NCBI GenBank assembly: GCA_040143965.1
Contig: JASJQH010007036.1
Location: 1-23,816, forward strand
Direction of reading: 5' to 3'
Length of the DNA: 23,816 nt
Origin: Basidiobolus ranarum
Lineage: Eukaryota; Basidiobolomycota; Basidiobolomycetes; Basidiobolales
The notes under the pieces were generated by a model that did not search any database, was not told the DNA's origin, and saw only the letters and a program-made list of their open reading frames with translations. This document shows, piece by piece, positions 9,122 to 19,780 of this stretch (positions are counted from its first letter, which is position 1; each line of letters begins with the position of its first letter). A program made the position numbers and the translations under genes.

Positions 9122-11150
9122 ATGTCAGCTCTTCAACCACTTTCCAAATCTGTAGTTACTGCCTTGTTGATTTCTTCGCAAATCTTGGTTACATATTCGT
9201 TAGGCTGTGACTCGCCAATTTACTGTCCAGGTCCATTACTGGACCGGATCCAGAAAGCCCAGCTGTATCCAGATTCAAAGACCTTTGTTGACAAGGTAAA
9301 CATAATATTAAATGTGTCTCCCAATGCATCTATTAACCGGTTTCTTTCTAAGCCTACTTCAAAACCATTAGATCAAGTTATGGCAGCATTTCATTCTCTC
9401 TCAGCCACCGCCACCAATGATACCATTGCCCAATTTGTGAAAGATAACTTTCTTGAACCTGGGATGGAGCTAGTACCTGCTGATTTACCCGAGTACAAAG
9501 ACGAGCCAGGGTTTCTGAACAAGATTCATGATAAACTTCTTCGTAGCTGGGGACAAATTGTTCACAGCTACTGGAAAAAGTTAACCAGACGCGTTGACGA
9601 ATCGTACTTGTGTCATGGCTGTGTCACATCGTTGCTAAAAATCCCAAGGCCTTTTGTCATACCTGGGGGACGATTCCGAGAGATCTACTATTGGTATGAT
9701 CACACACTCATAATTGAATCCAGCACTTCTCTAACATCTACTTCTTTAGGGATACCTATTTCGTGATAGAGGGTTTACTACTAAGTGAACTACACGGAAC
9801 CGCCAAAAACATGATCGAGAACTTCCTTGATATCGTCGATACATATGGCTTCATGCGTATGTGTGATATTCAACACCTGCACTCTGTACTCTGGCTAACG
9901 AATTGTTTTATTTTACATAGCCAATGGTGCTCGTATTTATTACCTCAATCGCTCACAGCCTCCCATGCTAACTCAAATGGTCAAGATCTACTATGAGAAG
10001 ACAAAAGATATAGACTTACTGCGTCGGGCCCTGCCAACCCTTGACAAAGAGTACAAGTTTTGGGTGCACAACCACACCATCATCATAGACCATGGAGAGA
10101 AATACAAGCTTAGTCACTATAATTCTATTAATGAGCATCCCCGTCCAGAATCCTACATGGAAGATTACATCACCGTTGAAGGCTCAGCCCTCGACGAACA
10201 CGCCAAAAAAGAACTCTATTCAGAGATCGCTACTGGAGCTGAAAGCGGTTAGTAGAAGTTAATTCGGAATGTCTTATCACATTATATTAAACAGATATGC
10301 TTTAGGCTGGGATTACAGTGCCAGATGGCTAAAATCATATCCTGCAAGAAACGAAACAGGCCCGGCTATTCTTCGCTCTTTGAACACACGAAAGATCATC
10401 CCCACTGATCTTAACGCCATACTATACATGAACGAAAGGATTCTTGCAGATTTCCATAACATCGTACGTTTCAATCAAAGTGACAACCAGATCAGATATT
10501 ACACTGAAGCGGCAGAAGTTCGCAGAAAGAACATCCTCAAGTTGCTTTGGGATGAAACCGATCTTCATTATTATGATTTCAATGCCACTAGCGGTTCAGT
10601 CCAGAAGATATTTACTCCTTCCAACTACTGGCCATTCTGGGCTGAGATATTCCCGGATGGGTTTATCGCAAGGCCCAGTAAAGTGATGAAAACATTCGCC
10701 ATCGTAGAGCAATTTGCTAATATGTTTGTAGCCGGTATCCCTACTACTGAGATCAACTCGACTTTACAATGGGATTTTCCCAATGCCTGGCCGCCACTTC
10801 AATATGTATTAATGAAGTCTGTCGTATCTGTAAATAACCATGTTAAGGACAAGGCCGTAAAGAACAGACTGAACGAGCTGGGGTTAAAACTGGCCCAACG
10901 TATGATAGATGCGGCATTTTGTGGCTGGAGAAAGACTGGCGGTTCTATCCCAGGTCTTCTTGAGCAAATCCCTGGAACTGAGGGTACAGGCCATATGTTT
11001 GAAAAGTTTGACATTACCAAGTTAGGAGTTGCTGGTGGAGGTGGTGAGTATGAGGTCCAAGATGGCTTTGGTTGGACTAATGGTGTAGTACTTTGGACAT
11101 TAAACATTTGGGGAGATCGGTTGAAATATCCTGGTAATTGTGATTCGTAA
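9122..11150 (+). CDS. Secreted GH37 alpha,alpha-trehalase, animal-like type
   Basis: Four exons, 9122-9693, 9750-9856, 9921-10247 and 10306-11150, encode 616 residues. A signal peptide covers about residues 1-27, followed by CDSPIYCPGPLL, the typical start of animal and periplasmic-type trehalases. Trehalase signature 1 (PGGRFREIYYWDTY, 181-194) is rebuilt only by splicing out intron 1. ESGWDYSARW carries the catalytic acid Asp at about 338. Signature 2 is QWDFPNAW (490-497), and GGGGEY..QDGFGWTNG near 579-595 carries the catalytic-base region. About nine N-glycosylation sequons support secretion. It hydrolyses trehalose to two glucoses outside the cell or in the wall. It lacks the long cytosolic regulatory and calcium-binding N-terminus of fungal neutral trehalases, and it is not GH65 like fungal acid trehalases. 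An AATAAA lies at 11228-11233. Confidence 0.93.
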
Positions 11151-11227
11151 CTAGCAATGTTCCTCGATTCGTTGGCCGGTTAGTTGGTTGTAATGATTAG
11201 TGGTCGCGATGTAAATCAAGTTACCAT

Positions 11228-11233
11228 AATAAA
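11228..11233 (+). terminator. Poly(A) signal of the trehalase gene
   Basis: AATAAA 78 nt after the trehalase stop at 11150. The rest of the 286-bp gap to the DOA1 start holds nothing else that I recognise. Confidence 0.5.
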
Positions 11234-11436
11234 TTCAGACTAAGCAAAGTAGGGGTGATTTATACATCAATCGTCCATTCAAGTCTATTTTACTTGGAGT
11301 GAGCTTTGATACAAACAATGCGTTAATTTTAATAGGTCAAGGTCGATGACCTCATCTGAAGTGCGTATAAGCTTGATGAATTGATTCCACCACCGTCCAT
11401 AATTACACTCAAGCATTTCTGTGAATTGTCAGAAAT

Positions 11437-14400
11437 ATGAACAATACCTATCAACTTTCAACTGCATTACTAGGCCATGAGCTTGACGTACGTTCTGTTC
11501 TCATAATACCGAGGATAGACAATAGCTAATTCTGTTTCAATCATGTTTCCTTGATTTCTAGGTGCGAGCTGTTTTCAGTCCACGTGAAGATTTGGTCATT
11601 TCTGCCTCTAGGGATAAAACTGTACGCACTTGGTCAAGAGCTACCCCAAACTCATTTAACCAAGATAAAATCTTGTTAGGCCATAATCACTATGTTAATT
11701 CCTTGGCTTATTTCGAGCCACATGAAGAAAATCCAAACGGTAAATATCGAACATTCAAGAAGTCCATGTTCATTACTGATTATATATTTGCACATCACTT
11801 TAAAAGGTCTTATAATAAGTGGCAGTAGTGACAAGCTTATAAATATTTCCGACCCTGAGAAGCCAGAAGAGCCTATATATTCACTTATTGGCCATGAAGA
11901 CAATGTATGCGCACTTTCGACATACAACAATAGCATGATTGTATCGGGCTCTTGGGACAAGTCAGTTTGAAGCAAATTTTGTTCATGCTAATTTTCACAC
12001 AAGTTAACCAGCTGATTCCATAGAACTGCAAAGGTATGGAAAGACTGGCACTGTAGTTACACCTTAAAGGGGCATACGCAAGCGGTTTGGGCGGTATTAG
12101 CAGTTGATGAAGAAACAGTAATCACAGGTTAGCACCATCATTCCGCACTTCATCTTGTGACCAATAATTCCAACTATATTGGTAGGCTCTGCTGATAAAT
12201 CCATCAAAATCTGGAAATCTGGAAAGTGTGTCAATACTCTTCAAGGCCATACTGATAGTGTGAGGGGATTAGCTCTTGTACCTGGAGTTGGTTTCCTTTC
12301 ATGTAGTAACGATAGGTACTTATATGTTATGTTCGGTTCAAGAGGACAAGCATTCATGTAATTTCTCCTAGTTCCCTTCGTCTTTGGTCATTTTCCGGAG
12401 ACTGTCTTCAGGAGATGAATGGACATACCTCTTTTGTTTATTCTGTTGCTGTCTTACCTTCTGGGGAGTTTGCTTCATGTGGAGAGGATCGTTCTCTTCG
12501 TATCTGGAAAGGTAGAAACCTTCAACATGAATCCATTTAAACACTTGCTTATCTTATTTTAGAATCCCAATGTATTCAAACTATTATGCATCCCGCTACA
12601 TCTGTTTGGTGTGTTGCGACCTCACCCAATGGAGATATCGTATCTGGAAGTAGTGATGGTGTTGTGCGTGTGTTCACACGAGCCGAGGAACGATTTGCCG
12701 AAGCTGAACTTCTTAAGGTTCAGTCTATTTGTCGTAACTCTTGAACATTCTTATAGTACTCACCTTTGTGTTTACAGAAATATAATGACCAAGTTGCTAG
12801 CTTTGCTATTCCATCGTATGTAACGCTTAGATTTCTTTCATTTAGTAAGATGCTTACAGTCTACATACCTTTATAGAAATCAAATCGGAGATGTGAAGAA
12901 AGACCAACTACCCGGCCCAGAGGCTTTAGAGAGTCCAGGTAAATTCCTGAATACAAGTAGATATCGAATTTCTAATTAATAACGTGATCATGATTAAAAG
13001 GAAAGAAAGATCAGCAAGTGCTTATGATCCGAGTTGGAGATAAGGTGGAGGCCCATCAGGTTTGTACAGTAAATAATTCCAATTCTATACTGACGGGTAC
13101 TAACTGCAATACCAGTGGAATCAAGGAAGCAAAACCTGGGAAAAGATAGGAGAGGTTGTGGACGCAATCGGCCAGAACCGTAAGCAATTGTATGAGGGCA
13201 TTGAGTATGATTACGTCTTCGATATAGATGTTGGGGAAGGGATGCCTACTTTGAAGCTTCCTTATAATGTTACAGGTATTTCTCTGTACATGATTCTAGT
13301 TTAATAAGCATAAATTAATCTAGTGAATTTTAGAAAACCCTTACAGCGTGGCTCAGCAATTTTTGTTCAAGCATGAACTACCTCAATCGTTTTTGGACCA
13401 AGTTGCCAATTTCATTATTCAGAATGCTGAGGGTATCAACATAAGCAATGAAGCACCCCTGTCCGACCCCTTCACAGGTAGTCTCTAAATTGGATTTTAT
13501 ATTCTGAATAATTCTAACTCCATATGTGCAATTGAAAGGTGGCTCCAGATATGTTCCCGGAAGTCAACAAGTTCGTTATCAATCTTGTATTATGCAAGCA
13601 ACTACACAGATCTAACAGTCTTTGATTTAGAACCGAAATACTACTCAACAGTTTAAGAATCCTGATCCGTTTACTGGTATTTTCTAGCATTATCTGTGAA
13701 GCAGTCATGTTCCAATTATTTACCAAGCTCTCTGTAATTAAAGGTTCTTCGGCGTATGTTCCTCAACAACAACAAGTATTACCACCAGCTGACTCTTGTT
13801 GCTGTATAACTATTTGCTAACTAATCTCATGTATTATCCCAGCCTTCAAACCAAGCCAGTAACAATACCCAGATTCCTAATGTTAGTGTTGAGGGTATCT
13901 ACGTGTGTAAACTTCAGTATAGAGTACTAACCCTTTCTTTATAGCGCACATACCTCGCTTTGAAGCAAGCGAATCTTGTTCCAGTGTTTAGTAAAATATC
14001 CGGGTTGAATGCCGATTTGATAGCTAAGCAGGTAAGCTTCATGTTCTATCTGCATTGATCCTTCAGCATCTACGTGCATATTCTTCATCTTCTGATACAC
14101 GATTATTCGTTTGCAGAGGAGTGACATTGCTCTGAATGACGATGAACTTCAAATCCTGCGCTCGGCAATTGACAATCTGACTAACTCTAAAGCAGTTGAT
14201 TTACCAATGCTTCAAGTGATTTGCAAAATTTCTTCTCAATGGCCACTTGAAATTCGGTTCCCAGGTTAGCTTTATATCGACTGAACCCCCTAGTAACATC
14301 TATTGATCCATGATTTGATATTAGGATTGGATATGCTACGTCTTTCTGTACTTAACTCTGAAAGTCTGACTTTATTGTCCCAGCAATGCAATATTGTCGA

Positions 14401-15237
14401 TTTCCTGGTGCAATGTACCAACATACTCTCATGGGAAGCTGGTGCATTGAGCAAGGAACATGAGATCAACCTAATGTTTGGCTTCCGAACTTTAGTCAAT
14501 CTGTTTTCGAGTCCAGAGGGAAAGCAAATTGTGTTTGAACAAAGAAATCAAGTAACGATCGAGAAGTTGATATATATACGCTTTTATCATGTCAATTAAT
14601 CGGGAATTTTGTTCATTTCTTCAGGTGGTTCCTTTCTTGACGGAAACCTACGCTAGACTCAGTACCAATAATGCACAGTTGGCCTTATCTACATTATATC
14701 TAAAGTAACACTATTTCATCTGGGAAGATATGTTCAAACAACAGCATTAACCTCTGAACTTTACAGTTATGCTACATTGATGGCGGAACAACTTGATGAA
14801 GAATTTGTTCTTCAATTAATCTCCCCACTTTTGGAGGTTAGAATGGATATTTCGAAAAGAATTTCTTCCTCTTTTCAATTTACTAAACTTTTCTCTTCGT
14901 TATTAGTATTTACAAAGTAATATGCAACCTGAAAGTCTTTATCGAAATTTGGTTGCATTTGCTACTTTGGTAAGATTTCACAGCAATCTTTCGATAATTT
15001 GAATATCCCAGGTTAACTCCATTTTTATCACTTCTATATAGATTCATATCAGTCATACTGGTAAGGAAGCGGCTGTCATCATGGAAGCTAAACGGATTTT
15101 GAATAGTGTATCTAATCATTCAGAAATGAAAATTCGCAATATTACTGGTATGTTTAATTCATTTCTTTATACAAAATCTCATCATTCGTGTTAATTCTTT
15201 TTTCGAACCTTTAGCTCAAGTGTTAGCTATGATTTAA
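11437..15237 (+). CDS. DOA1: Doa1/Ufd3/PLAA: WD40-PFU-PUL ubiquitin-binding Cdc48 cofactor
   Basis: 24 exons join in frame to 775 residues (yeast Doa1 715, human PLAA 795). Exon ends: 11437-11487, 11562-11739, 11807-11960, 12024-12127, 12186-12315, 12372-12511, 12563-12717, 12778-12815, 12877-12938, 13001-13059, 13116-13275, 13334-13477, 13539-13570, 13631-13676, 13743-13774, 13843-13881, 13945-14031, 14117-14264, 14325-14551, 14625-14704, 14767-14836, 14907-14969, 15042-15147, 15215-15237. Introns are 51-85 nt. Residues 1-300 hold seven WD repeats, each with GH and W-D/S-D ends. The PFU domain follows (about 345-455, with WNQGSKTWEKIGEVV), then two DPFTG..YVP motifs, then the armadillo-like PUL domain (about 509-775) that binds the tail of Cdc48/p97. 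The protein binds ubiquitin and supports Cdc48-dependent sorting and turnover. The gene is unusually rich in introns for a fungus. Confidence 0.95.
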
Positions 15238-15579
15238 AGTTGGAGATTCTTGTCATGAATGATAATTCTAAATACTAGTTTATCATCATACCTCCTCTCC
15301 TTCGCCTCCTTTCCCTTCCCTTCCCCTCCCCTCTCTTCGCTTACTATTCGTGAGAGTATTGTGACTTTCAATAAATTATTCTAATGGAATTACCAGTCAT
15401 CTCAGTCCATCGAACCTGATGATTTGATTATTAGCACCAACCGACATGTTGGCTGACGCATACCATAAGAGGTTATAATTGGTGGATGATTTTTGGGGTG
15501 GGAATAATAAGGTATTTATCTACGTAGAGTGGGATAGAACCAAGAGTTAGGCCTAGTAAAGTAAATCGTATTAAGAAGT
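15238..15579. other. Intergenic region with a 50-nt pyrimidine tract
   Basis: From 15291 to about 15340 the plus strand is almost pure C and T, with imperfect repeats of CCCTT/CCTCC. CT-rich tracts are common in fungal promoters, but this one precedes an AATAAA at 15370-15375 and so may lie in the DOA1 3' UTR. There is no clear TATA box for the FGGY gene, which starts at 15580. Confidence 0.45.
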
Positions 15580-17292
15580 ATGAATTTCATAGGTGTAGAT
15601 GTTGGAACTGGTTCTGCTCGTGCAGTAGTAGTAGATAATAAAGGAGAGATACTTGGGTCTGGTGGTTGTGAAATTACCACTTGGAACGAATCTACGGATT
15701 TTTATGAACAATCCTCGGAAAATATTTGGCATGCTTGTTGTAAAGCGGTAAAGCAAGCTTTGGAAGTGGCGAAAGTTAAACCGGATACTATTAAAGGGAT
15801 AGGTTTTGACGCCACTTGTTCTTTAGTGGTACTTGATGCTGAAGGAAACCCCATCTCTGTAACAACAGAGACTCCAGAGGACGACGATAGGAATATTATT
15901 TTATGGATGGACCACCGAGCAAAAGAACAAGCTCAAAGAATTACCGATACTAAGAGTGAAGTGTTGAAATTTTTGGGTGGTACTATGTCTTTAGAAATGG
16001 AGATACCAAAAATTCTATGGTTAAAAGAGAATAAACCAACTCAATTCAAGAAGATGTTCTTTTACGACCTTCCAGATTTTTTGACTCTCAAAGCTACTGG
16101 CTCTACTTCCCGCTCCACTTGTTCTTTAGTATGTAAGTGGACTTACATACCTCCGGAAATTGCCGATGAAACTCATTGCACCAAGCATGGTTGGGATGAT
16201 AAGTTATTTGATGCAGTTGGCTTGACTGATTTGAAAATGGATAATTACGCGCGTATTGGTGGTGTTCCTGGAACCAATGGATGTGTACTTACAGCTGGCG
16301 AAAAGGTGGGTGATTTAAGTGAAGAGGCGGCAAAACAACTGGGATTAATCCCTGGCATCGCTGTTGGTTCTGCTGTAATTGATGCATATGCTGGATGGGT
16401 AGGAACTGTTGGTGCACCATTTAGTACACAACAAGATGATACTATTGTCAACACTAAAATCGAAGAAGCCCCAAAGCGTCTTGCTTTAATTTGTGGCACT
16501 TCATCTTGTCACTTGGTCACTAGCCCATCAGCTATCTTTGTTCCAGGTGTTTGGGGACCATATTATTCTGCTTGTCTTCCTTCTATGTGGGTAGCTGAAG
16601 GTGGACAAAGTGCCACTGGGAAACTTATTGACTGGGTAATCGATAATCATGTAGCTTCTAGTGAGGCATACCAAGAAGCTAAATCTCAATCCATGGACAT
16701 TTACCAATATCTCAATCATCGACTGGATCAGATTAAAGTGAAAAGAGGTGCTCCTAACTTAACTTCCCTCACTCAACATTTTCACATGATCGCTGATTTT
16801 CATGGTAATCGTTCACCTCTAGCAGATTCATCTCTTCGGGGGATGATTGTTGGTTTGGACCTTGACTATTTGGAAATAGATAGTCTCGCACTTCAATATT
16901 ATGTCACCATGGAGGCCATTGCGTACAATACCAGACAGATTATTGAAGCCTTAAATCAAAGCGGTCATGAAGTGGATACTTTGTTTATGTCGGGCGGTTT
17001 ATGTAAAAACCCAATCTTTGTACAACTTCATGCCGACATAACCGGATTCCCTGTAGTTTTACCCAAATACATTCATAGCGCAGTTGTACTTGGAGCCGCT
17101 ATTCTAGGTGCCACAGCGTATGGCAGTGGTTACGATAGTCTATGGGACGCTATGACTAACATGAACAAAGCTGATAAAGTGATTCATCCCACACAAGATG
17201 AAAATATGCTGTCTATTCACCAACGCAAATATGAGGTCATGAAGCTTATGCAGCAACATCAAAAAGAGTACCAGAAAATCATGAATGCATGA
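15580..17292 (+). CDS. FGGY: FGGY-family carbohydrate kinase (D-ribulose kinase, YDR109C/FGGY type)
   Basis: A single exon encodes 570 residues, normal for the family. The FGGY N-domain opens with GVDVGTGSARA (the phosphate loop), then GFDATCSLVVLD, WMDHRAKEQA, GGTMSLEMEIPK, DLPDFLTLKATG and SLVCKWTY, all typical of the eukaryotic FGGY/YDR109C branch. AVIDAYAGW carries the expected catalytic Asp. The C-domain has CGTSSCHL, VPGVWGPYYSA, AEGGQSATGKLIDW, DFHGNRSPLAD and the adenosine motif MSGGLCKNPIFVQLHADI. Human FGGY and yeast YDR109C phosphorylate D-ribulose to ribulose 5-phosphate, probably a salvage or metabolite-repair step next to the pentose phosphate pathway. There is no targeting signal, so it is cytosolic. 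It lacks introns although its upstream neighbour has 23. An AATAAA lies at 17336-17341. Confidence 0.93.
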   Translation: MNFIGVDVGTGSARAVVVDNKGEILGSGGCEITTWNESTDFYEQSSENIWHACCKAVKQALEVAKVKPDTIKGIGFDATCSLVVLDAEGNPISVTTETPEDDDRNIILWMDHRAKEQAQRITDTKSEVLKFLGGTMSLEMEIPKILWLKENKPTQFKKMFFYDLPDFLTLKATGSTSRSTCSLVCKWTYIPPEIADETHCTKHGWDDKLFDAVGLTDLKMDNYARIGGVPGTNGCVLTAGEKVGDLSEEAAKQLGLIPGIAVGSAVIDAYAGWVGTVGAPFSTQQDDTIVNTKIEEAPKRLALICGTSSCHLVTSPSAIFVPGVWGPYYSACLPSMWVAEGGQSATGKLIDWVIDNHVASSEAYQEAKSQSMDIYQYLNHRLDQIKVKRGAPNLTSLTQHFHMIADFHGNRSPLADSSLRGMIVGLDLDYLEIDSLALQYYVTMEAIAYNTRQIIEALNQSGHEVDTLFMSGGLCKNPIFVQLHADITGFPVVLPKYIHSAVVLGAAILGATAYGSGYDSLWDAMTNMNKADKVIHPTQDENMLSIHQRKYEVMKLMQQHQKEYQKIMNA

Positions 17293-17335
17293 GACTGTTT
17301 TCTTGAAAAAATTACTGACGAATACGAGATAATGA

Positions 17336-17341
17336 AATAAA
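17336..17341 (+). terminator. Poly(A) signal of the FGGY gene
   Basis: AATAAA 43 nt after the stop at 17292. The next gene converges and ends at 17465. Confidence 0.5.
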
Positions 17342-17464
17342 TATGCACATTGCCTGGTAATCTTTTAAATAACTCTTGACACGAGATTTCTACTCTAATG
17401 AACCGATGATTTGTGAAGTGAGACTTAAGGTCAGCGTTCTTTCCCTTTTCAATTAAGAAAATGT

Positions 17465-18839
17465 TCAATAGATACGCAGGAAATCTGTGTAGGGGCGTGG
17501 GTTTGGGTTAATCTCGTACCCTAATGTTGCTAGCAGGTGAGTCAATTTTGGGCCTATTGGTCCGGTCAGATAGTCACCGCCCAAGCGGATATCTTGCAAA
17601 AGAGATTCTCCATGCATTTGAGTAAATCGCATCAGAAAGTCCGAAGTATTTGTATACATTTGATAATCAAAATGAGTGATAACAGAGCCAGGAATGAACG
17701 GCTTAAAAGAAGTCTCCAGGAATATATGGTCTGTTTGGCCAAATAGCATGTTTTTGGTCAAAAATACAATCGAATCTCTTGTGACGGCGATATTCTCCAT
17801 CTGCTGCAACAATTGAAAGACTCTAGAGTTGTGGAGAGATGATAAGAAATCAGCCTCGTTACGGTAAAAGGAGCCTGGCTTAGTTTCCTGATTAAATGCT
17901 TGTGTGTGAAACGAAAGCGGCTCTAATGAGGGGAACTCCACTAGATGCTGATCAAAAGCACTCTCAAAGAAACCTCCAAAGATTAAACCCTCTTTGGTTT
18001 GGTTAAAAAGAGGCATTGGGGTTAATATTGGTGACTGGCTGTTGAAGTGGTTCATCCAGTCGGTACTAATACCAAACCCATGCATCATTTCGTGAATGAC
18101 CGCGAAGAGGAAGTCATTCTGGGTTGAACTTATTGGAGCCTCATCATCCTATTTTTCATCAACACACATTAAGATTTCAGCACTTGAAGTCTCATATATA
18201 TGGTTGGTCAGCACTAACCTCAAACCAGAAATTTACATCGGAGTTAAAGAGAGCTACAATATCATCAGGGTTATATTCGGGATGGATCCTCAGCCCCTTT
18301 TGCTTCAATAGTGCTTGCGGGTACATCCTTATGTGACCGTCTATGTCTTGATATGACAGCATTCTTGCAGGATTGGCGGCACCTTACAATTTAACTATCA
18401 ATTCATGGATACTGATACAAATTTTTGTAAAATTAGTCTCACCTACCACACCAAATTCATTGCAACCAATTGTCAATTCTTTGCAAAAGGAGACGAAAGA
18501 GACATTCACAACCAGAGGATATCGGAGTGTTACAACATTGGTTATCAAATCAAAAGCTTTGTTGAAGGAATCTTTTACTTTATCACACTTCTGTGCTTGG
18601 GAAGTGCAATGGAATGATAGTTTCATGGGTGCACTCTCCGGCTCAACGAGTGTGTACATCCTTTTCGAGTGTTGGGTTGCCAAGGCATCTACTAGGTTAC
18701 ATTCTTTAAGGATCTTGATACCTCTATAGAAAGGGTTGGGTTGGTCGAGGCAGAACTGTCCTTTAGTATATATCTCTGCCACTACATACCGGATAATAAG
18801 CAACCAGCAAAAAGAATTTGTGACGAGAAAGAGTAGCAT
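17465..18839 (-). CDS. Secreted protein with HEMMHGFG zinc-protease-like motif, family unknown
   Basis: Three exons, 18839-18443, 18382-18219 and 18148-17465, join in frame to 414 residues. A signal peptide covers about residues 1-21 and is followed by a region with six cysteines (30-126). Residues 206-213 read HEMMHGFG, inside FLFAVIHEMMHGFGISTDW. This is a textbook HExxHxxG helix with hydrophobic flanks, directly after FNSDVNFWF. Metzincins need a third zinc ligand three residues after the Gly; here that position is T216, with D217 next to it, so the third ligand may lie elsewhere. The C-terminal 200 residues are soluble and F/H/T-rich, with no membrane anchor. I recall similar orphan fungal proteins but cannot name a family. 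An extracellular metallopeptidase is the best guess; activity is inference. It diverges from the makorin-like locus across 116 bp. Confidence 0.75.
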
Positions 18840-18883
18840 GCTTAGTCTAGGGTATTACATCTTCTGGACACATTGATGCTATT

Positions 18884-18893
18884 GCTTATAAAT
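18884..18893. promoter_or_regulatory. Shared TATA box between divergent genes
   Basis: The sequence reads TTATAAAT on the plus strand and TTTATAAGC on the minus strand. It is about 47 nt upstream of the minus-strand ATG at 18839, the usual spacing here, and about 70 nt upstream of the plus-strand ATG at 18956. It most likely serves the HExxH protein and may serve both. Confidence 0.5.
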
Positions 18894-18955
18894 GAATTTC
18901 TTAATGCGATTTTAAGCAGAGCATATGTTCCTACATCGAAACTTAATTTCCCGAA

Positions 18956-19601
18956 ATGGATTTTTCTATCAAAAATGGTTATCAACATGCATATATTCAA
19001 GATTCTGGTGATCAACTTCTAATGAAGTAAGCATATGAGAAAACAACATCTCCTGACTTAAGCGCACGCTCCACTAATTTGGGGTTGAGGTCTAAACCCT
19101 AAGATCATCAAACACATGACTAACAGTCATTCTGGCATTCTATCATAAGGTATTGGAAATCTGTTTACTGCATTGGATCAAGATGTGCATACATTCAATG
19201 CCTCTCAGTGATTCCTGAAGTAAGTGACCAGACTGCAGCTTCAGTTTTTCTGATCAATTTGTCTCTCTCTCTCTCTCCACGCAGACTGTGTGATAAGCCA
19301 CGGGGTGTTCCTCAATCTATTGGATATCGTGCCGATACTTAGATGCTGCTCTCATGTGGTTTCCATCGACAGCTGTTTAGTTGATTCCTTCTAGAACTTT
19401 ATTATACATCACCCCTCATCAGTTGTAAATTAAAACAATTGGCCAGGTACTTTATGTTTAGCGAAACTATATTATAAGCTCTCGATTTCTATTTAAGAGT
19501 GCTTTTTAGGCACAAGGTTTATTTGGAGAAGATGTCATCAGCATGGATAGTTACTACTGCTGGATGGCAGCCCGCAGAGAATCACCTTAAATCTCATCAG
19601 C
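18956..19601 (+). pseudogene. 5' part of a makorin-like locus, degenerate CCCH exons
   Basis: Exon 18956-19026 starts with ATG and joins in frame to 19150-19219. Together they read ...LLMKYWKSVYCIGSRCAYIQ..., which resembles a C-x7-C-x5-C-x3-H zinc finger. The first Cys is replaced by Met, the middle spacing is one residue short and the final His is Gln. A plausible further exon at 19510-19601 has the right phases to link the preceding and following exons but contains one in-frame TAA at 19588-19590. The intron this leaves, 19220-19509, is about 290 nt against 51-85 nt elsewhere. A pyrimidine tract with a (TC)8 run and an AG at 19284 hint at a lost or unrecognised exon. With the intact 3' part this suggests a decaying or strongly diverged gene. 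The exon boundaries are uncertain. Confidence 0.4.
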
Positions 19602-19780
19602 GTATGTATGTAATGAAACTGACCTAGTACTTACAAAACAAACAAGCTCGTGATTAATACATGAAGCGATTCCATTCCTTTTTCTTAAAGACTGGCACAT
19701 TGCTACTGGGAAACTTTTGTGAGCTAAAGTACTCATCACATCTTCCTCTCATAATTGGCCTGTTTACGGTTCAATTCCAG

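Noticed and set aside
15580-17292. FGGY kinase as a recent bacterial transfer, because it lacks introns
   Set aside because: Its motifs match the eukaryotic FGGY/YDR109C branch throughout, and ORC2 nearby is intronless too.
19261-19278. (TC)8 microsatellite
   Set aside because: It is short and sits where a pyrimidine tract before an AG is expected, so it is probably part of a splice acceptor.
19769-19779. GGTTCAATTCC, a tRNA B-box match
   Set aside because: No A-box at the right distance and no cloverleaf can be drawn. It is the 3' end of an intron in the makorin-like locus.
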